The notes under the pieces: generated by a model
Database searches by the model: none
Told to the model about the DNA's origin: nothing
The model's input: only the letters and a program-made list of their open reading frames with translations
NCBI RefSeq assembly: GCF_032911445.1
Contig: NZ_JAWJEJ010000001.1
Span: 868,001 to 932,000, forward strand
DNA length: 64,000 nt
Source: Sphingomonas sp. HF-S4
GTDB taxonomy: Bacteria; Pseudomonadota; Alphaproteobacteria; Sphingomonadales; Sphingomonadaceae
Direction of reading: 5' to 3'
Shown here: positions 7,611 to 15,900 of the stretch, piece after piece
How positions within the stretch are numbered: position 1 is the stretch's first letter
Layout: each line of letters begins with the position of its first letter
Program-made: the position numbers and the translations under genes

Positions 7611-8813
7611 ATGACCGTCAGAACGCGCGTTCTTGTAGTGGGTGCCGGCCCGGTGGGTGCGGTGGCGGCGTATCGCCTGGCGCAGGCCGGGATCGACGTG
7701 GTGCTGCTCGAAGCCAATGCGGGCTGTCCCGAAGACATGCGCGCCTCGACCTTCCATGCGCCGACGCTGGGAATGATGGCTGATCTGGGTGTGCTTGCCG
7801 AGCTCGAGGCGATCGGGCTAAAGGCGCCGGTCTATCAGTATCGCAACCGTCGCACCGGCAACCGGATCGAGCTCGACTTGGGCGAGATCGCCGACGCGAC
7901 GCCGCATCCGTACCGATTGCAGTGCGAGCAGTACAAGCTCGCGCGGATGCTGACCGAACGGCTGGCGGGGCACCCACATGCCGAGGTCCGCTTCCAGCGC
8001 CGCGTGATCGGGATCGAGCAGGACGCTACCGGCGTGTCGGTGAGCGCCGAGAGCCCGATGGCGATCGAGCGCTTCCGCGCCGATTACGTGATCGCTGCCG
8101 ATGGCGCCAATTCGACCGTGCGGAAATGGCTCGAGATCGAGTTCGACGGCTTCACCTATCCCGAGCGCTTCCTGACGCTCTCGACTGCCTATCCGATCGA
8201 GGACCGCATCCCCGGGTTGGCGTTGGTCAATTACGTCGCCGATGCCGAGGAATGGTGCGTGTTGCTTAAGGTGCCCGAGCTGTGGCGCATCCTGGTCCCC
8301 GCCGCCGACGCCGAGGACGATGCGACCCTGCTCGCCGACGCGAAGAAGAACCGCGTGTTCGCCGGGCTGCTCGGCGAGGACGTGGATATCGAGACCTATC
8401 ACCGCACGCTCTATCGCGTGCACCAGCGCGTCGCGCGCAACTTCCGCAAGGGGCGGGTGCTGCTCGCGGGCGACTCCGCGCATCTCAACAATCCGCTGGG
8501 CGGGTTCGGCATGAATTCGGGGATCCATGACGCGTGGAACCTGACGGGCAAGCTATTCGAGATCCTTCTTGAAAACGCGTCCGCCGATCCGCTGCTCGAC
8601 CGCTACGAGCGCCAGCGCCGCGCGATCACCACGTCGTTCGTCCAGGCACAGACGATCAGCAACAAGGAACTGCTCGAATCGAGCAGCGTCGGCGAGAAGA
8701 CCGTGCAGGAGCAGAAGCTCGAGGCGCTGATCGCCGACGCCGAGATACGTCGCGCCTATCTGCTGCGCCAGGCGATGATCACCAGTCTCGAGGACGAGGC
8801 CAAGATCGCGTAA
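7611..8813 (+). CDS. FAD-dependent aromatic hydroxylase (MhpA/PheA-like monooxygenase)
   Basis: A 400-residue group A flavin monooxygenase. VLVVGAGPVGAVAAYRLAQA is the FAD-binding GxGxxG, YVIAADGANSTVR is the DG motif, and VLLAGDSAHLNNPLGGFGMN contains the GD motif at 287-288 with the usual PxGGxGMN extension. Such enzymes hydroxylate phenolic or heteroaromatic rings ortho to an existing hydroxyl using NAD(P)H and O2. It is about 100-150 residues shorter than MhpA, lacking the C-terminal thioredoxin-like domain, which resembles the single-domain hydroxybenzoate/hydroxynicotinate hydroxylases. It follows the DUF1330 gene and converges on an MhpR-like IclR gene. The substrate is unknown. Confidence 0.85.
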   Translation: MTVRTRVLVVGAGPVGAVAAYRLAQAGIDVVLLEANAGCPEDMRASTFHAPTLGMMADLGVLAELEAIGLKAPVYQYRNRRTGNRIELDLGEIADATPHPYRLQCEQYKLARMLTERLAGHPHAEVRFQRRVIGIEQDATGVSVSAESPMAIERFRADYVIAADGANSTVRKWLEIEFDGFTYPERFLTLSTAYPIEDRIPGLALVNYVADAEEWCVLLKVPELWRILVPAADAEDDATLLADAKKNRVFAGLLGEDVDIETYHRTLYRVHQRVARNFRKGRVLLAGDSAHLNNPLGGFGMNSGIHDAWNLTGKLFEILLENASADPLLDRYERQRRAITTSFVQAQTISNKELLESSSVGEKTVQEQKLEALIADAEIRRAYLLRQAMITSLEDEAKIA

Positions 8814-8820
8814 GGAGCCG

Positions 8821-8845
8821 TCATCTCGGCGAAGCCCCGGGATGA
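8821..8845. terminator. hairpin between convergent genes
   Basis: TCATCTCGG and CCGGGATGA form a 9-bp stem (one G-T pair) with a 7-base loop. It lies in the 42-base gap between the convergent FAD monooxygenase and IclR genes. There is no clear T-run, so it may be a bidirectional terminator of the GC-hairpin type. Confidence 0.4.
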
Positions 8846-8855
8846 TGGTAGAAAG

Positions 8856-9659
8856 CTATTCAGCCGCCACGGGCACGCCTTCCAGATCCCGCGTGATCGC
8901 TTCGGCACATGCCTGGAGCCCCGGCGCGAACTGGCGGATCGCCGCGTTGACTTCGATTGCCGAGGCGAAGAACGCCACGGTCAGCGCCCCGGCGATCCGG
9001 CCATGCTCGAACAGGGGGACTGCGATCGACGAGGTCTTTCCCGGGTTCTGGGTGTAGCGATTGAACCCGCGCGCGGCATAGCCGGCGGTGCGGACCGTAT
9101 CGAGCAGCCCGCCTTCGCGGACCATCTGGAGCATGTATTTGGTGTCGTCGTCGGCGAGATAGGTGAGGCCGTCGAGCACGCCGTCGCGCTCCTCGGCCTC
9201 GGCATGCGCCAGATAGACCAGCCCCGCCGCACAGCCGAGGATGGGCATCGCGTAGCCGGGGAAGTAAGCGTTGAAGGTCAGCGAGGTCTGAGCGTGCGTC
9301 GAATCGCGCAGCACCATCGCGCTGCCGACATGCGTGGTCAGCGATATCGGCCAGCCGATCTGCCGGGTCAGCGCCGAGATATGCGGGTGCGTTGCCTGGA
9401 CGAGCGCGCCATGTCCCTGGAAGCCGTGCGCGAGCGTCTGGACCAGCGCAGTCGGCTGGTAGCGCTTGCGCGTCGTCTCGCGCTCGATCAGCCCTTCGTG
9501 GAGCAGGGTCTGCACGATGCGGCATGCGGTGGGGTAGGGCACCGCCGAAGCCTGGGCGATCTCCATCATCGTCAGCGATCCGCCGCGGTTGATCGCCTGG
9601 AGTACTGCGATCGCCCGGCTGATCGATCGGATCGGGATACCGCGCTCGTTTTCCTTCAC
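8856..9659 (-). CDS. IclR-family transcriptional regulator (MhpR-like), copy 1
   Basis: A 267-residue IclR protein. Start is the GTG at 9659, preceded by GGAAGGACG. Residues about 8-65 form the winged helix (PIRSISRAIAVLQAINRGG, then SAVPYPTACRIVQTLLHEGL). The rest is the IclR effector domain with PILGCAAGLVYLAHAEAEE and GKTSSIAVPLFEHG. MhpR-type members activate hydroxyphenylpropionate-type operons on binding an aromatic acid. It lies between the FAD monooxygenase (convergent) and an alpha/beta hydrolase (divergent). It is clearly paralogous to the IclR gene at 22.2-23.0 kb, with the same PIRS-SR-IAVL-AINR core. Effector unknown. Confidence 0.9.
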   Translation of the reverse strand: MKENERGIPIRSISRAIAVLQAINRGGSLTMMEIAQASAVPYPTACRIVQTLLHEGLIERETTRKRYQPTALVQTLAHGFQGHGALVQATHPHISALTRQIGWPISLTTHVGSAMVLRDSTHAQTSLTFNAYFPGYAMPILGCAAGLVYLAHAEAEERDGVLDGLTYLADDDTKYMLQMVREGGLLDTVRTAGYAARGFNRYTQNPGKTSSIAVPLFEHGRIAGALTVAFFASAIEVNAAIRQFAPGLQACAEAITRDLEGVPVAAE

Positions 9660-9705
9660 GTCCGTCCTTCCGGCCCGACTCCCGCTTCCTCGCCTGTCGG
9701 TCACC

Positions 9706-9742
9706 GGCAACCTAGGGATTGATGGCATCATTGGGCAACCTA
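9706..9742. promoter_or_regulatory. direct repeats plus palindrome between IclR copy 1 and hydrolase
   Basis: GGCAACCTA occurs at 9706-9714 and again at 9734-9742. Between them sits TGATG-G-CATCA (9720-9730), a perfect short palindrome. The position in the divergent IclR/hydrolase promoter makes it a candidate IclR operator. No experimental consensus was available to compare. Confidence 0.35.
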
Positions 9743-9777
9743 TCGTGACAAGAGGATATCTGGGTGAGGGCGAGGCG

Positions 9778-10734
9778 ATGGCGAAACGGGTGATTTCGGC
9801 AGGCGTGATGTCGCTCGCGCTCGCCTGCTCTTCGGCCGCCGCACGCGGCGACGCCCTCCCGCAGACGATCGCGGTCGATCCGGTGGTGCTGCACGACGGC
9901 AGCGCCCGGGGCATGACGGTGCGGGTGAGCTATCCCGCGGCCGGGCGTGCGCTGCCGTTGCTGATCCTGTCGCACGGCAATCGGCTGTCGCGCGGCGATT
10001 ATCAGCCTTTGGTGACCGCGCTCGTTCGCGATGGCTATGTCGTGGTTCAGCCTGATCACGGCGACGCCTCGGTTGACGGGTTCGCCCCGGCAACGCCGCA
10101 GCCCGATGATGTCTGGCGGACGCGCGTCGAGCAGATTCGTTGGCTTGCCGATCATCCTGCGGCGATCCCCTCGCTCGTGCCCGCGTTGCGCGGACGCATC
10201 GACGCCAAACGCATCGCGGTGGTGGGCCATTCGTTCGGTGGGCAGACCGCGGCGCTGGCGATGGGCGCGACGATCGCCGAGCCCGGAAGTGATACGCGCA
10301 AGACCTACGCAATCCCCGGAATCCGCGCCGCCGTACTGCTCGCGCCGCCCGGCCACGACGCGGGCCTCACCGCCGAATGGAAGAAGCGCGCGCCCTATCT
10401 CAAGCTCGATTGGACGACGATGCGCGGCCCGGTGTTGACCGTCATCGGCATGGAAGACCGTACCCCGCTGACCGACCAGGGGCCCGAATGGCATGCCGAC
10501 CCCTATCGGCTCGGGCCGAGGGCGGGGGCCCATTGCCTGATGCGGCTGGCAGGAGTGGGGCATTATCTCGGCGGGATCGATGGGCCGTTGCGGCCGCCCG
10601 CGGGCGACGCCACGCCCGAGCGCCAGGCGCGGGTGATCGGCGCCACCATCGCGTTCCTCGATGCGGCGCTCGACCGCAGGACCGGCGCGGCCGGCGAATG
10701 GCCGCGCCTGCGCGCCGACACCGAGTGCAGATGA
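9778..10734 (+). CDS. secreted alpha/beta hydrolase (dienelactone hydrolase/PAF-acetylhydrolase-like)
   Basis: A 318-residue alpha/beta hydrolase with an N-terminal signal-like segment (MAKRVISAGVMSLALACSSAAARGD), so probably periplasmic. The fold is shown by LPLLILSHGNRLSRGDY (oxyanion region), the nucleophile elbow VVGHSFGGQTAA and the late Asp and His in GMEDRT and GVGHYLGG. This group cleaves esters or lactones of small molecules. It is divergent from IclR copy 1 and convergent with the first small-protein/methyltransferase module. The ATG at 9778 is chosen because it begins the signal peptide; the upstream open frame overlaps the regulatory region. Substrate unknown. Confidence 0.8.
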   Translation: MAKRVISAGVMSLALACSSAAARGDALPQTIAVDPVVLHDGSARGMTVRVSYPAAGRALPLLILSHGNRLSRGDYQPLVTALVRDGYVVVQPDHGDASVDGFAPATPQPDDVWRTRVEQIRWLADHPAAIPSLVPALRGRIDAKRIAVVGHSFGGQTAALAMGATIAEPGSDTRKTYAIPGIRAAVLLAPPGHDAGLTAEWKKRAPYLKLDWTTMRGPVLTVIGMEDRTPLTDQGPEWHADPYRLGPRAGAHCLMRLAGVGHYLGGIDGPLRPPAGDATPERQARVIGATIAFLDAALDRRTGAAGEWPRLRADTECR

Positions 10735-10750
10735 GCCAGTCCTGGGCGCC

Positions 10751-11017
10751 TCACGCCGCCTTGAGTGCGACGAGGACATTGTCGAGCAATTGCTGCCGCT
10801 TCGCCGCCAGAGCCGCGGTCATCGCCTCGTCGGGCTGGTAGCGCTCTACTGCGCTAACATCGACGCCCTGCTCGGTCAGCACTGCCTCGAGCACCGCCTG
10901 GCGGTCGGTCAGCACCCAGATTTCGCGGGTGAGCGCCAGGATCGCCTCGCCCAGATCGTCTATCCGGCCCTCGGGCAGGATGCGGCGGGGAGGGGTGTGG
11001 TCCGAACCGATGCTCAT
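10751..11017 (-). CDS. small conserved helical protein, methyltransferase partner, copy A
   Basis: An 88-residue protein that I cannot assign to a named family. The core RIDDLGEAILALTREIWVLT and DRQAVLEAVLTEQGV looks like one long amphipathic helix; a VERYQPDE linker and a second helix (LAAKRQQLLDNVLVALKAA) follow. It shares DDLG-x-(7)-E-(L/I)-W-(V/I)-x-(T/R)-DR-xx-(V)LE-xx-L-x-EQGV and a Y-x-P motif with the protein at 26.7 kb, and more weakly with that at 17.8 kb. Its start overlaps the stop of the methyltransferase gene (ATGA), so the two are translated together. Here it follows the methyltransferase; in the other two modules it precedes it. A coiled-coil partner or chaperone of the methyltransferase is my inference. 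Confidence 0.75.
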   Translation of the reverse strand: MSIGSDHTPPRRILPEGRIDDLGEAILALTREIWVLTDRQAVLEAVLTEQGVDVSAVERYQPDEAMTAALAAKRQQLLDNVLVALKAA

Positions 11018-12057
11018 GCGGGCTTCCTGCCATAGATTACATAGGGGTCGCGGCCGGGCTGGGGGTGATAGCCGCGCACGTCGATGAAACCGGCCGCGCG
11101 CGCCAGCGGCTCCATATCGAGCGCGGCGGTGGCGCGCCAGAACGGCTCGCCGCCCCATTTTGCGGTCCAGTCCATCCGCCATGCCGCCATCCTGTTAAGC
11201 TCCGAAGTGCGCGTGACGTCGGCCATCACCATGTCGCCGCCGGGGCGGAGCACGCGGAACGCCTCGGCGAAGATCGCTGCAATTGCCTTTGGCGGCATCT
11301 CGTGGTGGATGGCATAGGCGGTGACCAGGTCGAAGCGCCCGTCCTCGAACATCGGCATGTCCTCGCCCATGCCGTGGTGCAGTTCCCAGGCCAGTCCGCG
11401 CTCGTTGGCGACGCGCTGGGCCTGTTCGAGCATGCGCAGCGACGGATCGACTCCGGTCAGCTTCGCACCGGGGAACACTTCGGAGATCGCTACGCTGTGG
11501 TGGCCCGAAGAAGTGCCGATCTCGAGAATCTCGCGATAATCGTCGCGCGGCAGCTCGCGCAGGATGATCCGGCGATTGCCGTAGATGTCGCCGGGGAACA
11601 CTTTCGAGACATATTTCTTGTGCACCAGTTCGCCGTGCACGAAACCGTTATAGGGGCTGGCGTCCCATCCGCCCCGCGTGCGGTGGAACCAGATTTCGGA
11701 CCAGTAGCGCGGCGCGTCGAAATCATGCCGTTCGAGCGTGGTCGGGCCTTCGCGCAACCGTTCGAGCTCGGGAACGACCTCGTCGGCGATCTGCTCGAAC
11801 GCCTGCTCGGCCGCGCGGCCATGCTGCTTGGCGCACCATTCGCCGAGCAGCGCGCGCGCCTGGTACACCGGCGACGCCTCCAGCTTCTCGTCGATCAGCC
11901 GGTGGCGAGCGTCCATGTCGTCGGGAAGCGTCTCGGCGGTGATGCCGATTGCCGCCAGCTCGGCCTCGGTGCGCTGGTGCAGCCGCCCCGCCGCCTGACG
12001 CGTGCTGACTTCGAAATCCATCAGGGCGCGCCCGCGTTGCGCAAGATCGAATTGCAT
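11014..12057 (-). CDS. class I SAM-dependent methyltransferase with helical N-domain, copy A
   Basis: A 347-residue protein. The N-terminal 110 residues are predicted helical. A family-specific patch (FHRTRGGWDASPYNGFVHG, about 125-142) follows. The Rossmann core then has motif I ILEIGTSSGHH (178-187), the acidic residue in LTGVDPSLRML, and FDLVTAYAIHHEMPPK (about 242-257). A C-terminal strand YVIYGRKP ends the fold. Motif I is less glycine-rich than usual, but the adenosine-binding acid is present. CAGGAG lies 10 bases before the ATG at 12057. It is coupled by ATGA to small protein copy A and divergent from a TonB receptor gene. Shared features with copies B-D (GGW/Y patch, HE-(L/M/LR)P) mark a family. 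The acceptor substrate is unknown. Confidence 0.85.
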   Translation of the reverse strand: MQFDLAQRGRALMDFEVSTRQAAGRLHQRTEAELAAIGITAETLPDDMDARHRLIDEKLEASPVYQARALLGEWCAKQHGRAAEQAFEQIADEVVPELERLREGPTTLERHDFDAPRYWSEIWFHRTRGGWDASPYNGFVHGELVHKKYVSKVFPGDIYGNRRIILRELPRDDYREILEIGTSSGHHSVAISEVFPGAKLTGVDPSLRMLEQAQRVANERGLAWELHHGMGEDMPMFEDGRFDLVTAYAIHHEMPPKAIAAIFAEAFRVLRPGGDMVMADVTRTSELNRMAAWRMDWTAKWGGEPFWRATAALDMEPLARAAGFIDVRGYHPQPGRDPYVIYGRKPA

Positions 12058-12173
12058 AGATTGCCGACTCCTGTGAGGCGCCAATCCTGTACCGCCATCG
12101 GGGCCGCGCCACCACATTCGGCGCCGAATGATCGCAGTGCGATCAAATACCGGTGTCGTCGTTTTGGCTGGCC

Positions 12174-12200
12174 GAATGTCATGACAGCTTCAAGTCATTC
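12174..12200. promoter_or_regulatory. inverted repeat upstream of TonB-dependent receptor 1
   Basis: Nested arms GAATG/CATTC (outer) and ATGAC/GTCAT (inner) lie about 60 bases before the receptor start, in the 203-base divergent gap with the methyltransferase. Possible operator; the outer and inner arms are slightly out of register. Confidence 0.3.
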
Positions 12201-12260
12201 GCCACAGGGGGCGATCAGGCGCGGGCGCCTGGACCAATAAGAAGATAGGGACATCCGGTC

Positions 12261-14498
12261 ATGAAGTCGGTCTTTCTGAGCAGCACCTTCCTGTTGTCCG
12301 CGATTCTGTCGCAGCCCGCCTTCGCACAGGACGCCGACTCTGCAATTGTCGAGGATCAAAGCCTTGCCGAAGGCAGCGGCGAGATCGTCGTCACCGCGCG
12401 CCGCCGCGAGGAGACGCTCCAGTCGATCCCGGCCTCGGTCGTCGCGGTCACCCAAGAATCGCTCCAGCGCGCTAGCGCCACCGACCTCAGCGACATCGCC
12501 CGGCTCACCCCCGGCCTCAGCTTCAACTCGGGCAATGCCGGCGGCCTCGGCGCACCGACGCTGCGCGGCGTGACCAACGTCACCACCACCACCTTTGACA
12601 ACAATGTCGGCGTGTTCCTCGACGGCGTCTATCTCTCTGCCAAGTCGAACCTCGACATCGACCTGTTCAACCTGTCGCGCACCGAAGTGATCAAGGGCCC
12701 GCAGAGCGCGCTCTACGGCAACAATGCCTTTGCCGGCGCGATCAACTATGTGCTCGCGCGCCCGACCGAGACGTTCAGCGGCCAGGTCCGCGCCAGCGTC
12801 GGCACCGACGACCTCTACGAGATCGCCGGACGCGTCTCGATCCCGCTCACCTCGACGCTGCGCGCGCAGGTGGTCGGCTCCTACTCGCACTTCGGCGGCA
12901 CGGTGGATAACCTGAACGGCGAGAATCTCGGCGGCTGGGACAAGAAATGGTCGGCCTCGGGCATGCTCGAATGGACGCCGGGCACGGCGTTCTCGGCCTC
13001 GCTCTTCTATTACCATTACGAGGACGAACTCGACGGCGGCGCCAATTACATCTTCACCAACAATTGCGGCGGCACCACGGTCACCACGCCGAACCGCGGC
13101 GGCAGCAACCGGCGCTACAAGTGCGGCATCCTCGAGGCGCCCGATCAGGTCAATGTCGATCCGGCTTCCTATTCGCAGCGTAGCAGCGACATCGCGATTG
13201 GCCGCCTCGCATATGATTTCGGCCCCGTCGCGCTGCGCTACACCGGTTCGTACGGCAAGTACGACGCCGTCGCGCTGCAGGACCAGCAGCTCAACACGCT
13301 GGGCGGCACCGTGCCCACCGCGTCGCGGCGCTTCACCCAGCCGTTCGTTGGTCCAGTGAAGGAATGGAGCCAGGAGCTACGCCTCGAATCCTACGGCAAC
13401 TCGTTCTTCGACTGGGCGGTCGGCGGCTATTATTACGACCGCGAGGCGACCCAACGGACGATCGTCGGCCTGGGCACCGCGCAGACCGCCAAGAGCCTCA
13501 ACAACCTCAACGTCGAGAACACGACGATGAAGTCGGCCTTCGCGCTCGGGACGATCAAGATCACCCCGTCGCTCGATATCGAGGCACAAGGGCGCTGGAC
13601 CTGGGAAGACAAGAACTCGGTCCTCACCAACAACCTGACCGGCGCGGTGCTCCGCCCGGCCGCCGACTTCTCCTACGGCACCTATCGCGTCACCGGGAAC
13701 TGGCGCTTCGCCGAGAACAAGTCGCTCTACGCGGTGGTCGCAAGCGGCACCAAGTCGGGGGGGTTCAACAACACCGCGGTTGTCAGCGAGCAGGCATTCG
13801 GCCCCGAGAAGAACACGACGTTCGAGATCGGCAGCAAGAACCAGTTCCTGAACGGCCGCGTGACGATCAACGCAAGCGCCTATTACATCGACTGGACCGA
13901 CCTCCAGCTCTCGGTCCCCTCGGCGATCGCCGGGCAGACCAACCCGGTCACCAATATCGGCTCGGCGAGCGTCAAGGGCTTCGACGTCTCGTTCGGCCTG
14001 CGCCCCACGCGCAACCTCGACCTGATGGTGTCGTACAGCTACACCGATCCGAAGTGGAACGACGGCACGATCGATTACAGCTCGTCGCGGCAATGCCCGA
14101 CCGCGGCGGCGTGCGGGCTCACCCAGGTCGGCACCGGGATCGACATTGGCGGCTTCCAGATCCCGCGCACCTCGCAGAACCAATATGTCGGCGCGGCGAC
14201 CTGGACGATCCCGCTGCGGAATTCGGAACTCTACATCCGCGGCGACGTGTCGTACCGCTCGGAGCAGTCGGCCTCGGCGATCGCGCTGCAATATACCGAC
14301 GAGCAGGTGCTGGTGAACAGCCGCATCGGCTGGTCGATCGGCAAGTACGAGCTGTCGCTGTTCGTCAAGAACCTGTTCAACAAGCAGTATATTGTCAGCT
14401 CGATCACCGAGCCGGAATTCGTGCCGAGCACGACCTTCACCACCGGCTTCGTCGGCAACGGCCGGATCTTCGGCCTGACCGCGGAAGCCAAATTCTGA
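12261..14498 (+). CDS. TonB-dependent outer-membrane receptor 1
   Basis: A 745-residue receptor. Residues 1-23 are a signal peptide ending AFAQ. A TonB-box-like EIVVTARRREETLQSIP follows. The plug (about 45-170) has GLGAPTLRGVTNVTT, FLDGVYL and VIKGPQSALYGNNAFAGAINY. The rest is a 22-strand barrel type with a typical FVKNLFNKQYI near the end and a terminal aromatic (AEAKF). Such proteins import scarce, large or charged substrates using TonB energy. It appears to be the first gene of an operon running through a permease, two hydrolases, a small protein and a methyltransferase, so these probably share a substrate. It is paralogous to the receptor at 24.3 kb. Confidence 0.93.
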   Translation: MKSVFLSSTFLLSAILSQPAFAQDADSAIVEDQSLAEGSGEIVVTARRREETLQSIPASVVAVTQESLQRASATDLSDIARLTPGLSFNSGNAGGLGAPTLRGVTNVTTTTFDNNVGVFLDGVYLSAKSNLDIDLFNLSRTEVIKGPQSALYGNNAFAGAINYVLARPTETFSGQVRASVGTDDLYEIAGRVSIPLTSTLRAQVVGSYSHFGGTVDNLNGENLGGWDKKWSASGMLEWTPGTAFSASLFYYHYEDELDGGANYIFTNNCGGTTVTTPNRGGSNRRYKCGILEAPDQVNVDPASYSQRSSDIAIGRLAYDFGPVALRYTGSYGKYDAVALQDQQLNTLGGTVPTASRRFTQPFVGPVKEWSQELRLESYGNSFFDWAVGGYYYDREATQRTIVGLGTAQTAKSLNNLNVENTTMKSAFALGTIKITPSLDIEAQGRWTWEDKNSVLTNNLTGAVLRPAADFSYGTYRVTGNWRFAENKSLYAVVASGTKSGGFNNTAVVSEQAFGPEKNTTFEIGSKNQFLNGRVTINASAYYIDWTDLQLSVPSAIAGQTNPVTNIGSASVKGFDVSFGLRPTRNLDLMVSYSYTDPKWNDGTIDYSSSRQCPTAAACGLTQVGTGIDIGGFQIPRTSQNQYVGAATWTIPLRNSELYIRGDVSYRSEQSASAIALQYTDEQVLVNSRIGWSIGKYELSLFVKNLFNKQYIVSSITEPEFVPSTTFTTGFVGNGRIFGLTAEAKF

Positions 14499-14523
14499 TG
14501 CACTCCAAAAGCGAGGCCAGGGC

Positions 14524-15900
14524 ATGACTGCAATTGCGGCGGAAATGCCAGCCTCGCCGAGTCGCGAGGAACTCTCGTGGCGGCTGTGCACGACCTATGG
14601 GATGGGGACGATCGCCGTCTCCATCCTGCTCAACACCGTCACCACCTATTTCCCCGCGCTGATGAGCACGGTGCTCGGCCAGACACCAGCGCTCGCCGGG
14701 CTGCTGCTCACCTTCTCCAAGCTCTACGACATCGTCGTCGATCTCGTCGTCGGCGACCGGATCGATCGTGTCGCGGCGCGAATGAAGCGGCGGCGGCGCT
14801 ACATGCTTGTCGGCGCCGGGATTTCGGCGGTCAGCTTCTTCCTGCTGTTCAGCCCGCCGGTGACCAACGGGCCGTGGCTGGTGATCGGCATCGCCGCTAT
14901 CCTGATGCTCTATTCGACCGGCTATTCGCTGTTCACCGTCCCCTATATCGCGATCGCGCCCGATATCGCGCGCAGCTATGACGGCCGCACCAAGCTGATG
15001 AGCTTCCGCACCTTTTTCGGCGCGGTCGGGCAGATGGTCGCGCTTGCCGGCGCGGCGGCGCTGGTCAGGCTCGGCGATGGCGGTGCCGAGGGCTATCGGA
15101 TCATGGGCGGGGTGCTCGCGCTGGCGATCCTGTTCGCGCAGCTTGCCGCCTATGTCGGCACCGCCGGGGTCGCCGACGATCCCGGCCAGCGTCCGCCCGA
15201 GCGCCACGGCATCGTCGAGAGCGCGCAGCAGATCTGGCGCAACAAGCCGGCGATGCTGCTCGTCGCAGCCAAGACGCTTCAGTACATCTCGCTCGCCTGC
15301 AACATCTCGACCGGGCTGCTGTTCAAGCTCAACGTGCTCAAGATCGGCTATGAGGGCCAAATTCAGCTCTCGGTGGCGCAGAACCTGGCAATGGGGCTGT
15401 GCATGCCGCTCTGGCTCGCGGCCGGGCGGCGCTACGGTAAGCGCAAGTGCTATCTCGCGGCGATCGCGCTCTACGGGCTGACGATGCTGAGCTGGCTGGC
15501 GGCGGACTCCTCGATCACAGAAGCCGGACTGATCGTCCGCGGCGTGCTCCAGGGCGTCGGCGCAGGCGGCATGATCCTGATGAGCCTGGCGATGCTGCCC
15601 GACGTGATGGAGCACGACTTCACCCTCAACAACACGCGTCGTGACGGCATCTATTCGAGCATCTACGCGATCATCGAAAAGGCCGGCTTCGCGATCGGCG
15701 CGGCGGTGATGGGCGTGTATCTCAGCTATGCGGGGTACGCCGCGACCACCAAGGGGAAGCTGGTCGAGCAGTCCGACAGCGCGGTGACCGCGCTCTACGC
15801 CGGCAACGCGGTGATCCCGGCGCTGCTGCTCGCGGCGAGCTTCGTCATCATGTGCTTCTATTCGCTCGATCGCGCCAAAGTCGAAGCGGTGGGCCGGTGA
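14524..15900 (+). CDS. GPH/MelB-type MFS permease 1
   Basis: A 458-residue, 12-helix transporter of the glycoside-pentoside-hexuronide:cation symporter group. Diagnostic parts are the N-terminal YGMGTIAVSILLNTV, the cytoplasmic loop SKLYDIVVDLVVGDRIDRV (the conserved Asp helix) followed by basic MKRRRRYML, and the central loop DGRTKLMSFRTFFGAVGQ. It sits 25 bases after the receptor gene and its stop overlaps the next start (GTGA). It likely carries the receptor's substrate over the inner membrane with H+ or Na+. It is paralogous to the permease at 20.7 kb. Sphingomonads use such carriers for non-sugar substrates too, so the ligand is open. Confidence 0.9.
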   Translation: MTAIAAEMPASPSREELSWRLCTTYGMGTIAVSILLNTVTTYFPALMSTVLGQTPALAGLLLTFSKLYDIVVDLVVGDRIDRVAARMKRRRRYMLVGAGISAVSFFLLFSPPVTNGPWLVIGIAAILMLYSTGYSLFTVPYIAIAPDIARSYDGRTKLMSFRTFFGAVGQMVALAGAAALVRLGDGGAEGYRIMGGVLALAILFAQLAAYVGTAGVADDPGQRPPERHGIVESAQQIWRNKPAMLLVAAKTLQYISLACNISTGLLFKLNVLKIGYEGQIQLSVAQNLAMGLCMPLWLAAGRRYGKRKCYLAAIALYGLTMLSWLAADSSITEAGLIVRGVLQGVGAGGMILMSLAMLPDVMEHDFTLNNTRRDGIYSSIYAIIEKAGFAIGAAVMGVYLSYAGYAATTKGKLVEQSDSAVTALYAGNAVIPALLLAASFVIMCFYSLDRAKVEAVGR

